Notes: generated from the sequence alone by a model not told the origin. A DNA stretch of 31,866 bases from Nitrososphaerota archaeon (GCA_005877225.1 VBPK01000067.1:1-31866); one strand, 5' to 3'. Positions 1-9,252 are shown, numbered from the stretch's first letter. Made by a program: numbers and translations.

Positions 1-98
1 GAACGGATATCTCAGCATCATCTCCGTAAGTACGGGTTCCTTCTGCGACAGCATTCCCCTCTATCATCTCACCCGATGCTTTAAGGCTCTCTGCCCCT

Positions 99-1316
99 TC
101 AACCCCTCTTCGCGGTCGAGACGATTGAGAGGACGTCTCGGTCCCTCAACACATAGTTTGTCGGTAGGTGCAATCCGGTCCTAACATCGACCGCATAGAG
201 CAGCCCTTTCTCCAGGTCGGTGTGTATCGTCTTCGCGAGGTCCGTCACTGAGGAACCAGCCTGCATCAGGTAAAGGTCCGGAAGAACCCTCCCCTGCTTG
301 TCGGTAAGCTTCTCGGGGTCCGAGACGGGATAAACCGAGTTCATGCGGAGGAGTTTGAAGATTGCTATGTTCAGGGCGAACTGGACGCCCGTCCTCAGGT
401 ATTCCCCGAAGACCTTGCGCCTGATGTAGGCGAGGGCGGCCCTCTGAGCGTCGTTGAGGTCTTGAGGCCGAACGATCTCGAACCTCTCCTCCCCCGGGAT
501 GTACTTTATCAGACCCTTCGCCTCCGCCCTCCTGAGGGTCAGCTCGGCCTCCCCGCTCGTCGGGACGACGATCAAGCCCTTGTACTTCTCCCTAAGTCGC
601 TTGAAGTTCTCGCTCGAGTAGGGAAGGTCCATCTTGTTCGCTATTATCAGGGTGGGTTTCGAGACTTCTCGGAGCACCCAGCAGAAGTTCTGTATCTCCT
701 TCTCGCTCCAGTTATCGATGTCTTTCCCCTCGAGGAGGGACTCTCTCAGAGAGTTCTGAACATGCTCCTTCCTCACCCCCACGCCCTGCATGACCTGAGC
801 GACGGCGTCCGGGAGGCTCGAGCCAGACATCCTTGCCAGCTTCGAGATCTTGCTTATGTTGCTGGTGAAGAGCTTGACATACCACAAGACGAGTTCGAGC
901 TCGACGTCCGCCAAGTCGGCTATTGGTTCTCCCGTCCCAGGCTCCGTGATTTTCCCGTCCTTATCGACGCTCCCAGACGCATCCACCACGTGGAGGAGTG
1001 CGTCGGACTGGGCCGCCACGGAGAGGAACTGGTTGCCCAGCCCCTTCCCCATCCAGGCCCCCTTTATCAGCCCCGGCAGGTCGGTGACCTCGACTGGCAC
1101 GAACCTCCAGCCGTCCTCGCAGCGCGAATTTGCTGGATTGTCCTGCACGTTGAACTCCTTGTGTACACAGATCGTCACTACACTCGCGACTCCCGTCTCG
1201 GGGGTCTTGGTGGTGAAGGGGTAGTTGGAGACCTCGCCAGATAGAAGCGTCATCGAGTTGAAGAGGGTCGTCTTCCCCGCGTTTGTCTTTCCGATGATTC
1301 CTATTCTTATGACCAT
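99..1316 (-). CDS. YchF/Obg-type translation-associated GTPase
   Basis: Cytosolic P-loop GTPase of the YchF/Obg group (COG0012), thought to bind ribosomes; 405 aa is the usual length for the archaeal form. Visible motifs: the G1 P-loop GKTNAGKTTLF near residues 9-19, the G3 motif DLPGL near 79-83 followed by IKGAWMGKGLGNQFL, and the G4 motif NKMD in the middle of the protein. Archaeal members keep the NKxD G4 that favours GTP, unlike bacterial YchF (NxxE). The last 70 or so residues look like a TGS domain (AGSSVTDLAKTIHTDLEKG). The start is ATG; an A/T-rich TATA-like block about 32 bases upstream (1348-1357) suggests a leaderless transcript. The family is seen from the motifs; the ribosome role is family knowledge. 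Confidence 0.9.
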   Translation of the reverse strand: MVIRIGIIGKTNAGKTTLFNSMTLLSGEVSNYPFTTKTPETGVASVVTICVHKEFNVQDNPANSRCEDGWRFVPVEVTDLPGLIKGAWMGKGLGNQFLSVAAQSDALLHVVDASGSVDKDGKITEPGTGEPIADLADVELELVLWYVKLFTSNISKISKLARMSGSSLPDAVAQVMQGVGVRKEHVQNSLRESLLEGKDIDNWSEKEIQNFCWVLREVSKPTLIIANKMDLPYSSENFKRLREKYKGLIVVPTSGEAELTLRRAEAKGLIKYIPGEERFEIVRPQDLNDAQRAALAYIRRKVFGEYLRTGVQFALNIAIFKLLRMNSVYPVSDPEKLTDKQGRVLPDLYLMQAGSSVTDLAKTIHTDLEKGLLYAVDVRTGLHLPTNYVLRDRDVLSIVSTAKRG

Positions 1317-1366
1317 CGCGACGCCACTGGGGAGGCGACTTTACCGAGATAAAAAAATTCCTAGGG

Positions 1367-1804
1367 CTATGGGGAGGGAGCCGACCTCCAGGCTCTCTGC
1401 GCCTCATACCAGAAGATTACGGCGGCCAGAGCTAGGAAGCCGGTAAACCACAGAACGACCGGCACGTAGACGTAGATCTGGTAGGTAATGATGGCGAAGT
1501 AGACGGCGAAGACGGTGAAGAAGACGGCGTAGAAGACGAACCGCGGCACGATCATCGTCCCGACTCTCAGGAAGTCGCGCATCAGATCAACCTTCACCTC
1601 ACTGGCGACCTCGTAGTCTCCTCCCTCCTCCCTGAGCAGTCCTAGTTCCCTCAGCTTGTTGAGATGATACTGAGCCAGGGATGGGTTGGAGAGGCGGAGA
1701 GCGCGCTGGACCTCTCTCACTCCCACCTTCCTCTTCTTCAGGGCGTAGACGTAGACCCTGAGAGTGTTGCCCTTCAACTGCGCGTCTACATTGACGTCGC
1801 TCAT
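1367..1804 (-). CDS. Winged-helix protein with two C-terminal membrane segments
   Basis: About 145 aa. Residues 10-75 form a winged-helix DNA-binding domain (VREVQRALRLSNPSLAQYHL is the recognition region, ArsR/MarR-like). Two hydrophobic segments follow (VFYAVFFTVFAVYFAIITY and VVLWFTGFLALAAVIFW), so this is a membrane-tethered regulator of a type common in archaea. A longer reading from a TTG at 1837 adds 11 residues. I prefer the ATG at 1804 because a TATA-like T-run lies about 30 bases before it at 1833-1842. It lies just upstream of the YchF gene on the same strand, and the YchF promoter sits in the short gap. Target and signal are not known. Confidence 0.75.
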   Translation of the reverse strand: MSDVNVDAQLKGNTLRVYVYALKKRKVGVREVQRALRLSNPSLAQYHLNKLRELGLLREEGGDYEVASEVKVDLMRDFLRVGTMIVPRFVFYAVFFTVFAVYFAIITYQIYVYVPVVLWFTGFLALAAVIFWYEAQRAWRSAPSP

Positions 1805-1980
1805 ACCCAACAGCAGACGGGCTCCGAGCGCATTCAAAAATGTAGACGAACCTGCTCAACCAGTCCAAAACGGCTGTCTCATATTGTGAGAGATGGCCAC
1901 ACCTGTGGGCGTCCCGGCTACTGCCACCCGAGCGCCCCTACCAAAACAGGGCAAGTCCACCCCTCGGTCGTGATAGGATG

Positions 1981-4900
1981 TCACTGAGGTCTGTAGCGGA
2001 GGAAGGCGGCGACGCCGCCGAAGGACCTGAACATGTTTCCCTCCTCTGTGCCGGATGAGATGACCTCTACCTTGGCCCCGACCTGAAAGGCAGTCTCCTC
2101 CAAGACGTCCACGATGTCCTTCTCGTGAATCTCGTAGTCGGTCGACCTGCACTTCTCGCAAGGGGTGGAGATCATCTCTTGCGTCGCCTGCATCTTGCTC
2201 TGATTCTGGACGACACTTTCCTTTGTCGTCCCGCAGTTCTTGCACTTCATTGATATCTTGGTCGTTTCGATATCGTCCGAGATCAAGACGGTATCCGCAA
2301 TCGCCTTCTGCAGCGCGTCGAGGACTCTGGGGAGGCCGTAGATCGCGAGACCGCCAGGTTTGTTGACCTCGGTCAGAAATCGTTGGACGAGTTTCTTCTC
2401 CTCAATCAATCTCACGTCCTGGAGGGTATCGGCCGCCTTCTCCACGAGCTCCCTCACACCCTCCCTCCCCGCGTACGAGGAGTCAATGACTGCGAGGACA
2501 TTCTTCTGCAACTGATAGTGGAGATACCCACCCTTCAGGAAGTCCTCCTTCGTCGGTCCGGGGCCCCCGACGATCAGACCCGTGACCTTGATGTCATTGA
2601 CGAAGACCCTCGCAGCGTGCTCGCCCACCCTGTTGAAGTAGTAGGTGAGTTCCATCTCTCTCGCCCTCTCATAGCGACGAGCACTGTTGTGCAACACGAA
2701 ACCGTTGCCAATGAAACTACGAGTTACGGGAAGTTCAATATCGATGAACTTGTCGTTACGCAAATTCCTCTTCCACCGAACCCTCTTCACTTTTGCGAGA
2801 ATCAGCTCACTCTGCTCTATCATTCGAAGCTGAGATATTGTATCTTGGAGGAGTTCGAGTCTCTCTGATGAGTCATTCGAACTCCTCGCCCTCGCTAATT
2901 CGTCCTCAAATGTTCGGACAACTCCGCTGAAAACAGACCTGCTTATCCCTCTCTCATCGTGAAAGAAATTCGTTATTCCGGGGAACTGTCTTCGCTTTAT
3001 CCCCAACTCCTTTGCCCTACGGTCCACCCAAGACCCAATCACAGGAACGTTAAGGAAGCTACTCCTCGCCCGACCTTTCGCTACCCTTCGTTCGAGCTTG
3101 CGCTCTTTGTCTTTAGCCGAAAAACCAATCGACTCGTAAAACACTTCAAGCGAGCCGAAATCGCTAATGTCAAGCGCATGCATGGTTGAACCATATCTGT
3201 TGACGCTGTGGCTGTATGATGAAACGATCCCGAATCTCATTAGAAGCAGCTGGAGTTGCTTAATCAAAGTCTCAGATTTCATTGCTATTCCTATCCTCTT
3301 GCTGCGCGCGTGGCCTTCCGCATCGAACAGCCCCCTCAAGAAGAAGGCAAGGTGCTTGTTATCGAGGCGGTGCATCTGTTCGGGGATTTCCCTCGATTCT
3401 GTAGAGATTACCGCGGGATAGCACCGCCCAAGCGCCTCGGCGAATTCCTTACTGTAAATCCTAATCTCAAGATACGGGTGCTTCGCAAACGAGTTCCTCT
3501 GTCTCGTCTTATCAATCGTCAGGATGGGAACATTTCGCAGTCCCAGAGCCTTACTCGCTAGGCGGGAGTATCTGCGTGCCACCTCAACCCGCTGCTCATA
3601 CATCGTTATGCGGTTCTTGGAGTAGTTGCCATCTCCGGTTATGTAGCCGAGGAGTTGAAGGAGGTCGTTGGTGAATAGCTCGGGTAGAGCTCGTTTGGTT
3701 TCCACATGTTTGGCGAGGAACTCATCGACGTTCCCGTACAAGAAACTGACGATCTTGCGGAGTTTTGTCCATGCAAGGCTTCTCTCTCCCCTCTCGAACT
3801 GCGAAATCTCGCTTTGATGCACACCAAGCATCGCACCCAGCCTCGGCTGCGATATCCCTCTCTGAAGCCGCATTGCCTTGAGGGACTCCCTGCCTTCCAG
3901 AGAGACGGTGTACGTGTAATTGGCCGGGAACCTCGTCCACAGGACCGGGTTCGCAGGCTCAGGGAGGCTCCGCGACACGAGAATTCTATCACCCCTCCCG
4001 AGTCCCGACGCTTCGATTGTGGAGACACCTCCGTCTGTGAGAGTAAAGAACCTGTGCTCACCCGTGACGTTGACGGTCAACTTCGGGTTGACAGTCTCGA
4101 CCTGGCAGTATTCTTTCGGGATGAGAGTGAACGTGTCGGCACATTCATAGATTCCCTGAGTGTGATTGCTGAAGTTGTAGCTCGCAATCCTGCTCCCGGG
4201 CGACAGACGGGATACGGGGACGAGTCTCCCATCCTCAAGCTGGACGATTGTGTCGGAGCTTACGCATTGCCCACCTTTCCTAGTTTTCCCCGAAACCCCT
4301 GAGGTGATGACATCGACGACCTCAAGACGGTCGCCGCTGAGGATTCCCAAGCCCGCCTCTGTCGAGTCAATCGAGATTATCCCGTAGACCTTCTCCTCCT
4401 TGAGCATGTCTTTGAGCCATTCGAGGTGGTAATGGTCGTCGCAATTGTGGACTAGGAAACCGTTCGCGAAGAAACTGTGGCTACTATCCTCAACCGTCAA
4501 ATCTCTCACATCGGAGATGACAGTCGGCTCCTTCGAAGTCACACTTTCCCATAAAAGTAGTTCCTCCAAACCAGTCCTCGCGATTTTTGACCACTCGGAG
4601 AATGTTGGTAACAGAGTTGTTGGCACTAGTGGTGCCCTAACGCGTCCCCGAGTCCATTGACTCGCAGTTGTCCCAGCCACCATCAATAATTCTCCGATCT
4701 GTTTTACATGCGTGCCCTCCGCTCTGAGCCGTTGTGCTTGCATCATCTTCTGTCTAGTTTCTTTCCGTAAATGCGACTTAATTCTGAGATACTCCCCTAC
4801 TAGATTGACGCTCATTGCCTTTCTGGAACAATATCTGATTCCAATACTTTGACAGAGCTTCAGAATGTTATCTTCCGAAAGTTTGAAGCGGAGGCGAATC

Positions 4901-6333
4901 TCAACTGTTTCGAAGCCGTCATTTCGTTTGTAACTTGGTGTGCAGTCAATGGCGTTCACTGTAACTCCAAACTTGGAGAGGAGCGACACCAGCTGACGGG
5001 CTAGCTTCATGCCACCATCCTTCTTCTGCACTACTCTATGGAATCCTACTCCAGACTGACTGCTAAGGTTGCGTTTCACGATCCTCGGTACGGTGCCATC
5101 CCCACCAAAGTAAGAGGCCAGAAACTCGCGCTGGACAGTGAGAGGCGCTTCCATAAGCCATCTAGGAATCTCGGTACCATTCTTGACTTTGTCACCGATG
5201 GGAGCACCAAGAGCCCTGAGCAAGGTGCAAATGGCAACATCCCGCAATTTCGCATGCCTGACGTGACCGGTATACGCCCTCCCTTCAACATTCATTGTGT
5301 AGGTTGCTTCATAGCCTTGGGGAAGCCTGCCGCCCAGCTCTGCAATGTCGTTTCTCAGCTCATCTTCGTCGACCTTCCTTCCGATGCAGAAATCCACTGT
5401 GAAGTATGAGTAGGGGCCACGCGACCTCTCTTCTATTGTCTGGGTCATCGAACCATCGCTGAACAGATGTCCCATTATTCGTGCAATCATGACTAGTTTG
5501 GGACTTTGAGAAGTCAGGGGCAGAAGTCCACGCTTCTTCAATCTCTTGATGGCTAACCGCAAGTTCTTAGGTGGAGAAGAAACATTACACAACGACTCTT
5601 CGTCCAGAATCACTTTCTCTGAATCTTTCTTCCTAGCAGATCCTTTTCTCGAGTCCATATCGGGCAAAGGCAAGACGCATACCAAGTCTCCTTTCTTGAG
5701 CTCCCCGATTCTCACCCACCCCTTTGGGGTCCAGAATGGATGATCCTCAGTGGCAACCAAACTTCTTCCGCTTTCCACGGTTAGACGGTACGTCTTACGT
5801 CCCCCTACAGGAGCGTCGAGGTAGTCTTGTATCGAGCTGCCGACGAGGCTGTGCTTGTCAGCATCCCAAGACATCACCCCTTCATTTGGCCAAGAACTCT
5901 TAAGCTCCCCTATGGTTTTCTCTGTGCCATCATCCATCAAAATTTTCGTTTCAGGTGCGACGCACATGTATAGATAGGTCGAGACGGGTTTCGGCGGTAC
6001 GATCTCGTGGATTGTGACGACTTCGCTGCCAGGCCCGTTGGTGGGTAGAGCACCGCAAAAAATCACCAGACCGTTCTCAGGAGTCGTCTTGTATAGCTTC
6101 AATCTCTGCATCGTCTTGACGAGGGCATCCTGGACGTGGTTCCTAGTCGTATCCGACTTGATGTTGCCGGCCGTTCCCCACTCGTCTCTCAGATTGGATA
6201 TCACTTCATGGACCGGTTTCTTCGGCGGCACATAGAGCGAGATTAGCTCGGTCCCCCTCCCCTCCTTGCTGGAGAGCTCCGAGATGAGCTTCCTGATCTT
6301 GTATAATCTTACAGAGTCACGCTTCGTCGACAA
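1981..6333 (-). CDS. prf1: Peptide chain release factor aRF1 precursor with two inteins
   Basis: Archaeal class I release factor that reads all three stop codons and triggers peptidyl-tRNA hydrolysis. The reading frame is 1450 codons but the exteins (residues 1-123, 631-689 and 1217-1450) total 416 aa, the normal aRF1 size. Motifs: GNIKS at 56-60 (the NIKS decoding loop), YMCDDHY at the first extein joint (YxCxxxF motif), GGQ at 687-689 (the hydrolysis motif), and two CxxC pairs in the C-terminal domain (CKNCG and CEKC). Intein 1 occupies 124-630, immediately before the motif Cys; intein 2 occupies 690-1216, immediately after GGQ. Both frames are intact, so active protein should require two splicing events. 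The start is a TTG; it faces the UMP kinase gene divergently. Confidence 0.95.
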   Translation of the reverse strand: MSTKRDSVRLYKIRKLISELSSKEGRGTELISLYVPPKKPVHEVISNLRDEWGTAGNIKSDTTRNHVQDALVKTMQRLKLYKTTPENGLVIFCGALPTNGPGSEVVTIHEIVPPKPVSTYLYMCVAPETKILMDDGTEKTIGELKSSWPNEGVMSWDADKHSLVGSSIQDYLDAPVGGRKTYRLTVESGRSLVATEDHPFWTPKGWVRIGELKKGDLVCVLPLPDMDSRKGSARKKDSEKVILDEESLCNVSSPPKNLRLAIKRLKKRGLLPLTSQSPKLVMIARIMGHLFSDGSMTQTIEERSRGPYSYFTVDFCIGRKVDEDELRNDIAELGGRLPQGYEATYTMNVEGRAYTGHVRHAKLRDVAICTLLRALGAPIGDKVKNGTEIPRWLMEAPLTVQREFLASYFGGDGTVPRIVKRNLSSQSGVGFHRVVQKKDGGMKLARQLVSLLSKFGVTVNAIDCTPSYKRNDGFETVEIRLRFKLSEDNILKLCQSIGIRYCSRKAMSVNLVGEYLRIKSHLRKETRQKMMQAQRLRAEGTHVKQIGELLMVAGTTASQWTRGRVRAPLVPTTLLPTFSEWSKIARTGLEELLLWESVTSKEPTVISDVRDLTVEDSSHSFFANGFLVHNCDDHYHLEWLKDMLKEEKVYGIISIDSTEAGLGILSGDRLEVVDVITSGVSGKTRKGGQCVSSDTIVQLEDGRLVPVSRLSPGSRIASYNFSNHTQGIYECADTFTLIPKEYCQVETVNPKLTVNVTGEHRFFTLTDGGVSTIEASGLGRGDRILVSRSLPEPANPVLWTRFPANYTYTVSLEGRESLKAMRLQRGISQPRLGAMLGVHQSEISQFERGERSLAWTKLRKIVSFLYGNVDEFLAKHVETKRALPELFTNDLLQLLGYITGDGNYSKNRITMYEQRVEVARRYSRLASKALGLRNVPILTIDKTRQRNSFAKHPYLEIRIYSKEFAEALGRCYPAVISTESREIPEQMHRLDNKHLAFFLRGLFDAEGHARSKRIGIAMKSETLIKQLQLLLMRFGIVSSYSHSVNRYGSTMHALDISDFGSLEVFYESIGFSAKDKERKLERRVAKGRARSSFLNVPVIGSWVDRRAKELGIKRRQFPGITNFFHDERGISRSVFSGVVRTFEDELARARSSNDSSERLELLQDTISQLRMIEQSELILAKVKRVRWKRNLRNDKFIDIELPVTRSFIGNGFVLHNSARRYERAREMELTYYFNRVGEHAARVFVNDIKVTGLIVGGPGPTKEDFLKGGYLHYQLQKNVLAVIDSSYAGREGVRELVEKAADTLQDVRLIEEKKLVQRFLTEVNKPGGLAIYGLPRVLDALQKAIADTVLISDDIETTKISMKCKNCGTTKESVVQNQSKMQATQEMISTPCEKCRSTDYEIHEKDIVDVLEETAFQVGAKVEVISSGTEEGNMFRSFGGVAAFLRYRPQ
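2686..4266 (-). mobile_element. Intein 2 of aRF1, inserted directly after GGQ
   Basis: A 527-residue intein, aRF1 residues 690-1216. It starts with Cys690 (CVSSDTIVQLEDG), has a TGEH block B at 757-760 and ends FIGNGFVLHN; the +1 residue is Ser1217. An XRE-type helix-turn-helix (ISQPRLGAMLGVHQSEISQF, within about 817-850) lies between the first splicing block and the endonuclease. The two LAGLIDADG motifs are LLGYITGDG (acid D901) and FLRGLFDAEG (acid E1006). All splicing and catalytic positions I can check are present. It is a different intein from the one at 4444-5964: the +1 residue and domain content differ. Confidence 0.93.
4444..5964 (-). mobile_element. Intein 1 of aRF1 (LAGLIDADG homing endonuclease type)
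   Basis: A 507-residue intein, aRF1 residues 124-630. It begins with Cys (CVAPETKILMDDG, block A), has the block B TEDH motif at 195-198 and ends SFFANGFLVHN with the terminal His-Asn; the +1 extein residue is Cys631. The endonuclease part shows two LAGLIDADG-like motifs, IMGHLFSDG (acid D293) and FLASYFGGDG (acid D412), both with the acidic residue kept. A helix-turn-helix-like stretch (IGELLMVAGTTASQWTRGR, about 545-563) precedes the C-terminal splicing part. All splicing residues are present, so it looks active. The codons are visibly more A/T-rich than the flanking exteins, which fits a mobile origin. Confidence 0.93.
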
Positions 6334-6419
6334 TCTACGATAACACCTGCGTTATTCCGTCAATCTTTGACAGTTGCCAGAGTGATAATGCATCGGGCAA
6401 TCCTGAAATTCTCTCCGCC

Positions 6420-6428
6420 CGCTTATAA
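6420..6428 (+). promoter_or_regulatory. TATA box for the UMP kinase gene
   Basis: GCTTATAAG in the divergent gap between aRF1 and UMP kinase. It lies about 55 bases before the TTG start, so the transcript would carry a short leader of about 25-30 bases. Assigned by match to the archaeal box A only. Confidence 0.4.
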
Positions 6429-6480
6429 GAGCTGCGCAGGCAAAACCTTCTAATCACGGGTCCCGAGGCCACGCGAAGCT

Positions 6481-7146
6481 TTGAAGATTGTCCTGAGAAT
6501 CGGGGGCTCCGTCCTCGGTTCACCTCCCCACCCCGAGGTGGTCGAAGATTACTCCAAGGTCGTCTCCGAACTCACGGGCGAGGGACACACGCTCGCTGTC
6601 ATAGTCGGAGGCGGTCCCCTCTCCAGGAAGTACATCGAATCAGCGAGGAAAGTCGGCCTCTCAAGCTTCCATCAAGACCTGATAGCGATCCACACGTCGA
6701 GGCTCAATGCACGCTTGGTCGCGATGAAGCTCGGGGGAGTCAGCTCCGTGCCCACCTCGATCAACAGCATGCTTCTCAGGCTGGGCAGGAACAGGGTGGG
6801 TGTGATGGGCGGCCTGAGGCCAGGAATAACCACCGATACGGTCGCTGCGATTCTTGCCCAGAAGTGGAACGCGGACCTCCTGGTCAAGGGTTCGAACCAG
6901 CAAGGAAACTATACCTCCGACCCGCAGATAGATACGAAGGCGAAGAAGCTCGACTCGATCTCGTACGCGAGGATGAAGGAGATACTCGGGGGGCGCCACA
7001 CCCCCGGGATCCACAGCATCGTCGACCCGGTTGCGGTCGAGCAGCTTGCAGAGAGCAGAGTGAAGCTCATCGTCCTTGATGGCAGTGACCCGAGAAACGT
7101 GATGATGGCCGTTCAAGGAGCGAAGATTGGAACGGTCGTCTCCTGA
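6481..7146 (+). CDS. pyrH: UMP kinase (archaeal PyrH)
   Basis: Amino-acid-kinase-fold enzyme that phosphorylates UMP to UDP with ATP in pyrimidine nucleotide synthesis. 221 aa matches the archaeal UMPK length. Seen: N-terminal KIVLRIGGSVLG (phosphate loop), VIVGGGPLSRKYIESAR, the central PGITTDTVAAILAQ segment, and the nucleotide-binding stretch KGSNQQGNYTSDPQIDTKAK. The start is a TTG preceded by the leader noted at 6420. It is followed after about 50 bases by the remains of a CNNM-type gene on the same strand. Confidence 0.9.
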   Translation: MKIVLRIGGSVLGSPPHPEVVEDYSKVVSELTGEGHTLAVIVGGGPLSRKYIESARKVGLSSFHQDLIAIHTSRLNARLVAMKLGGVSSVPTSINSMLLRLGRNRVGVMGGLRPGITTDTVAAILAQKWNADLLVKGSNQQGNYTSDPQIDTKAKKLDSISYARMKEILGGRHTPGIHSIVDPVAVEQLAESRVKLIVLDGSDPRNVMMAVQGAKIGTVVS

Positions 7147-7193
7147 CGACCCTTCTCGTTTATTGGCTGGCGGTGCCAGTATCGAGTAGCTGA

Positions 7194-8160
7194 TTGGTCA
7201 GTCTAATCATCTACATATCCTTGGTGGTTGCAACACTCGTCTCATTCTGGTCGTCCCTGATTGAAGCCGCATACCTCGCCGTAAGGCCGGTCTCCCTCAA
7301 CGCCGCCGCCAGGTCGGGCACTAGGGGAGCCGGTCAAGCGCTCGAACTGATCAGAGAGAAGACAAGGCTGGTCAGAACGACAACCTTCCTCGATACTATA
7401 ACCAACGTCGTCCTCGCGTCCTCAATCGGGTTGGTCTTCTCCGAATTCTTTGGCCCCTTGGCTGGGTGTACAGCGCGATTCTCGGCTCCTTCCTAATCAT
7501 GATCTTCCTCTTTCTCCACCCCAAGGCGATCGGGATCGAGAATTCGGTCAGGATGGCGACTCGGCTCGCCCCAGCTCCCTCGCCCTCGTCAAGGTACTCT
7601 CTCCCGACGCGGTCCCCCACAAACTTCGCGCGCAGCCTCTCGCAGCAGCTGATGGGGAAGCCGGGCGACACGGCCGAAGAACTGGTTGATGAGTTCGAGG
7701 AGTTGGTCGGACTCCTCGAGAAGGATGGCCACATCGAACCTGACGCGGGAAGGATTATCAGAAGCGCGCTCGCCTCCTCGAAGAAGGTCGCCTCAGACAC
7801 CCTGACCCCGCTGGAGATCGTATCGGCCAAGACAACCTCGACGGTTTCTGAAGTGCTCAAGCTGAAGGGGAGCTCGAACCAGACGAGGCTCCCGTCTACG
7901 ACGGCGATAAGAGGGAGTTCGTCGGGGCGATAACCTTCCGCTCGGTCTCGCAGGCGATTGCCGAGGGCAGGTTTGATGACCTCGCCTCAGTCTACATGAC
8001 CCAAGCGGCTAGGGTGGAGAGCGATGATTCGGTCACTATCATAATGGACAGGATGCAGAAGGCAGGCACCTCGATCGCCTTCGTCTACGACGAGGAGAGA
8101 ATGGTCGGGATGGTCACTCTCACAGATATCCTCGAGCAACTCCTCGGCATCAGGATTTAG
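7194..8160 (+). pseudogene. Frameshifted CNNM/CBS-domain membrane protein (CorC/HlyC-like)
   Basis: Three overlapping reading frames together give one CNNM-type (DUF21) protein. Frame one (7194 to about 7470) is the membrane domain start (MVSLIIYISLVVATLVSFWS, EAAYLAVRPVSLNAAAR). Frame two (about 7470-7880) continues with a membrane helix, HPKAIGIENSVRMATRLAP and the ELVDEFEELVGLLEKDGHIEPDAGRII linker. Frame three (about 7880-8160) supplies the CBS region (FVGAITFRSV, GMVTLTDILEQLLGIRI, TAG at 8158-8160). Between 7570 and 7605 a local switch to the third frame (SSLALVKVLSP) reads more like the family, suggesting two further compensating indels. Either the gene is decayed or the consensus has indel errors here. 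Neighbouring genes show no such errors. Confidence 0.75.
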
Positions 8161-8276
8161 GCGCACTTATAGTGGGAGAGGTGATAAAGCCTGTCCCTCA
8201 ATTCTCGCTTGCTTTTCGATTATGCGATTTGCATTCCAAACCGTACTGTGCCCTCACGAAGTATCTGGAGTAAGGT

Positions 8277-8286
8277 AAAAAATACA
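8277..8286 (+). promoter_or_regulatory. TATA box for the GT2 gene at 8305
   Basis: A-rich TAAAAAATAC about 25 bases before the ATG at 8305, the spacing expected for an archaeal leaderless transcript. Confidence 0.45.
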
Positions 8287-8304
8287 GCTTAGAGAGCTTA
8301 GCTT

Positions 8305-9252
8305 ATGGGATTAGACGCGCTGGTGACTGTCGTCATACCTACTCATAACAGGCCTCGAAAACTGGTTGCGCTCCTAGAGAGTCTGGAGAGACACCAAGTA
8401 CCAGAACTGGATTCGGTCGTTGTCGTGGACGACTCGGATGAACCTGCGGATCTCAGACGATTCGAAAGTTTACACCTAGAGCACGTCGTCCTGGGAAGAC
8501 GCGTCTTCATTTCGAAAGCAAAGAACATGGGTTGGCAGAGGACGAAGACAGAATTCGTCTACTTCATAGACGATGACAACGTTGTAGACGATACCACCAT
8601 CGGTCCATTGGTGAACAGAATCCGGGCTTCGCCCACCGTGGCCGCGATGATGCCTTCTGTATTATACAAATCCACCCCGAGCACAGTTTGGGTGTACGCA
8701 ACTCCGCTACTACCAGGGCGGCTCAAACATCTTCTCATAGGCAGAAATCTGCCAAGGAACGCGTCTCTCGAAAACAGATTGTTAAGTACCGATGCACTTC
8801 CGAACGCCTTCATAATCAGAAGGCGAGCTCTCGAGGATGTCGGCGGTTTTGATGAAAACTTGGTGGTAAACAGCTCAATGGATTTGTGCTTACGTCTAAA
8901 AGCTAAGAGGTGGGGTGTCTTTGCTTACAGCGGTTCCTTGACTTACCACGACGTTGAGCTGCCAGGCAAATTTGGCTGGTGGGCCGCGCATGGCTCGGCA
9001 GACCCCGAGCGGGTCCGTTACGAGATACGTGATTGGTTCATCATCAGAAGGAAGCTCTTGGGGGAGCAGCGCTTCTTCGCATTACGAAGTGTATTCGAGT
9101 CAGCCAAATTCGTGATTCCAAACCTGCTTGCCTATGCTACCAGGGGTCGAAAGAAAGGGGCGATCCTGAGAAGCCTCTCCCTTGGGTATTTGGAAGGTCT
9201 TCGGTCCAAATCGTCAACGCCAAGCAGAGTACAGATTCGGCAGAGATCTTGA
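8305..9252 (+). CDS. Family 2 glycosyltransferase
   Basis: 315 aa GT-A fold transferase that would move a sugar from a nucleotide-sugar donor. Visible: N-terminal VTVVIPTHNRPRKLVALLES, then VVVVDDSDEP, and the metal-binding DxD region FVYFIDDDNVVDD near residues 88-100. Further on, RRRALEDVGGFDENLVVNSSMDLCLRLK is the usual GT2 acceptor-side segment (GGFDE, then DxxLxxR-like). No clear membrane helices, so it is cytosolic or peripheral. It opens the accessory glycan region, on the plus strand facing the minus-strand cluster at 10682-15829. Codon use is less GC-biased than in the core genes. Sugar and acceptor cannot be told. Confidence 0.85.
   Translation: MGLDALVTVVIPTHNRPRKLVALLESLERHQVPELDSVVVVDDSDEPADLRRFESLHLEHVVLGRRVFISKAKNMGWQRTKTEFVYFIDDDNVVDDTTIGPLVNRIRASPTVAAMMPSVLYKSTPSTVWVYATPLLPGRLKHLLIGRNLPRNASLENRLLSTDALPNAFIIRRRALEDVGGFDENLVVNSSMDLCLRLKAKRWGVFAYSGSLTYHDVELPGKFGWWAAHGSADPERVRYEIRDWFIIRRKLLGEQRFFALRSVFESAKFVIPNLLAYATRGRKKGAILRSLSLGYLEGLRSKSSTPSRVQIRQRS

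Noticed and set aside
1..84. Possible end of a plus-strand gene (open frame to TAA at 82-84)
   Set aside because: Only 27 codons with no recognisable motif; too short to call.
462..1244. Antisense frame opposite the YchF gene
   Set aside because: Shadow of a GC-rich gene; the opposite strand has clear GTPase motifs.
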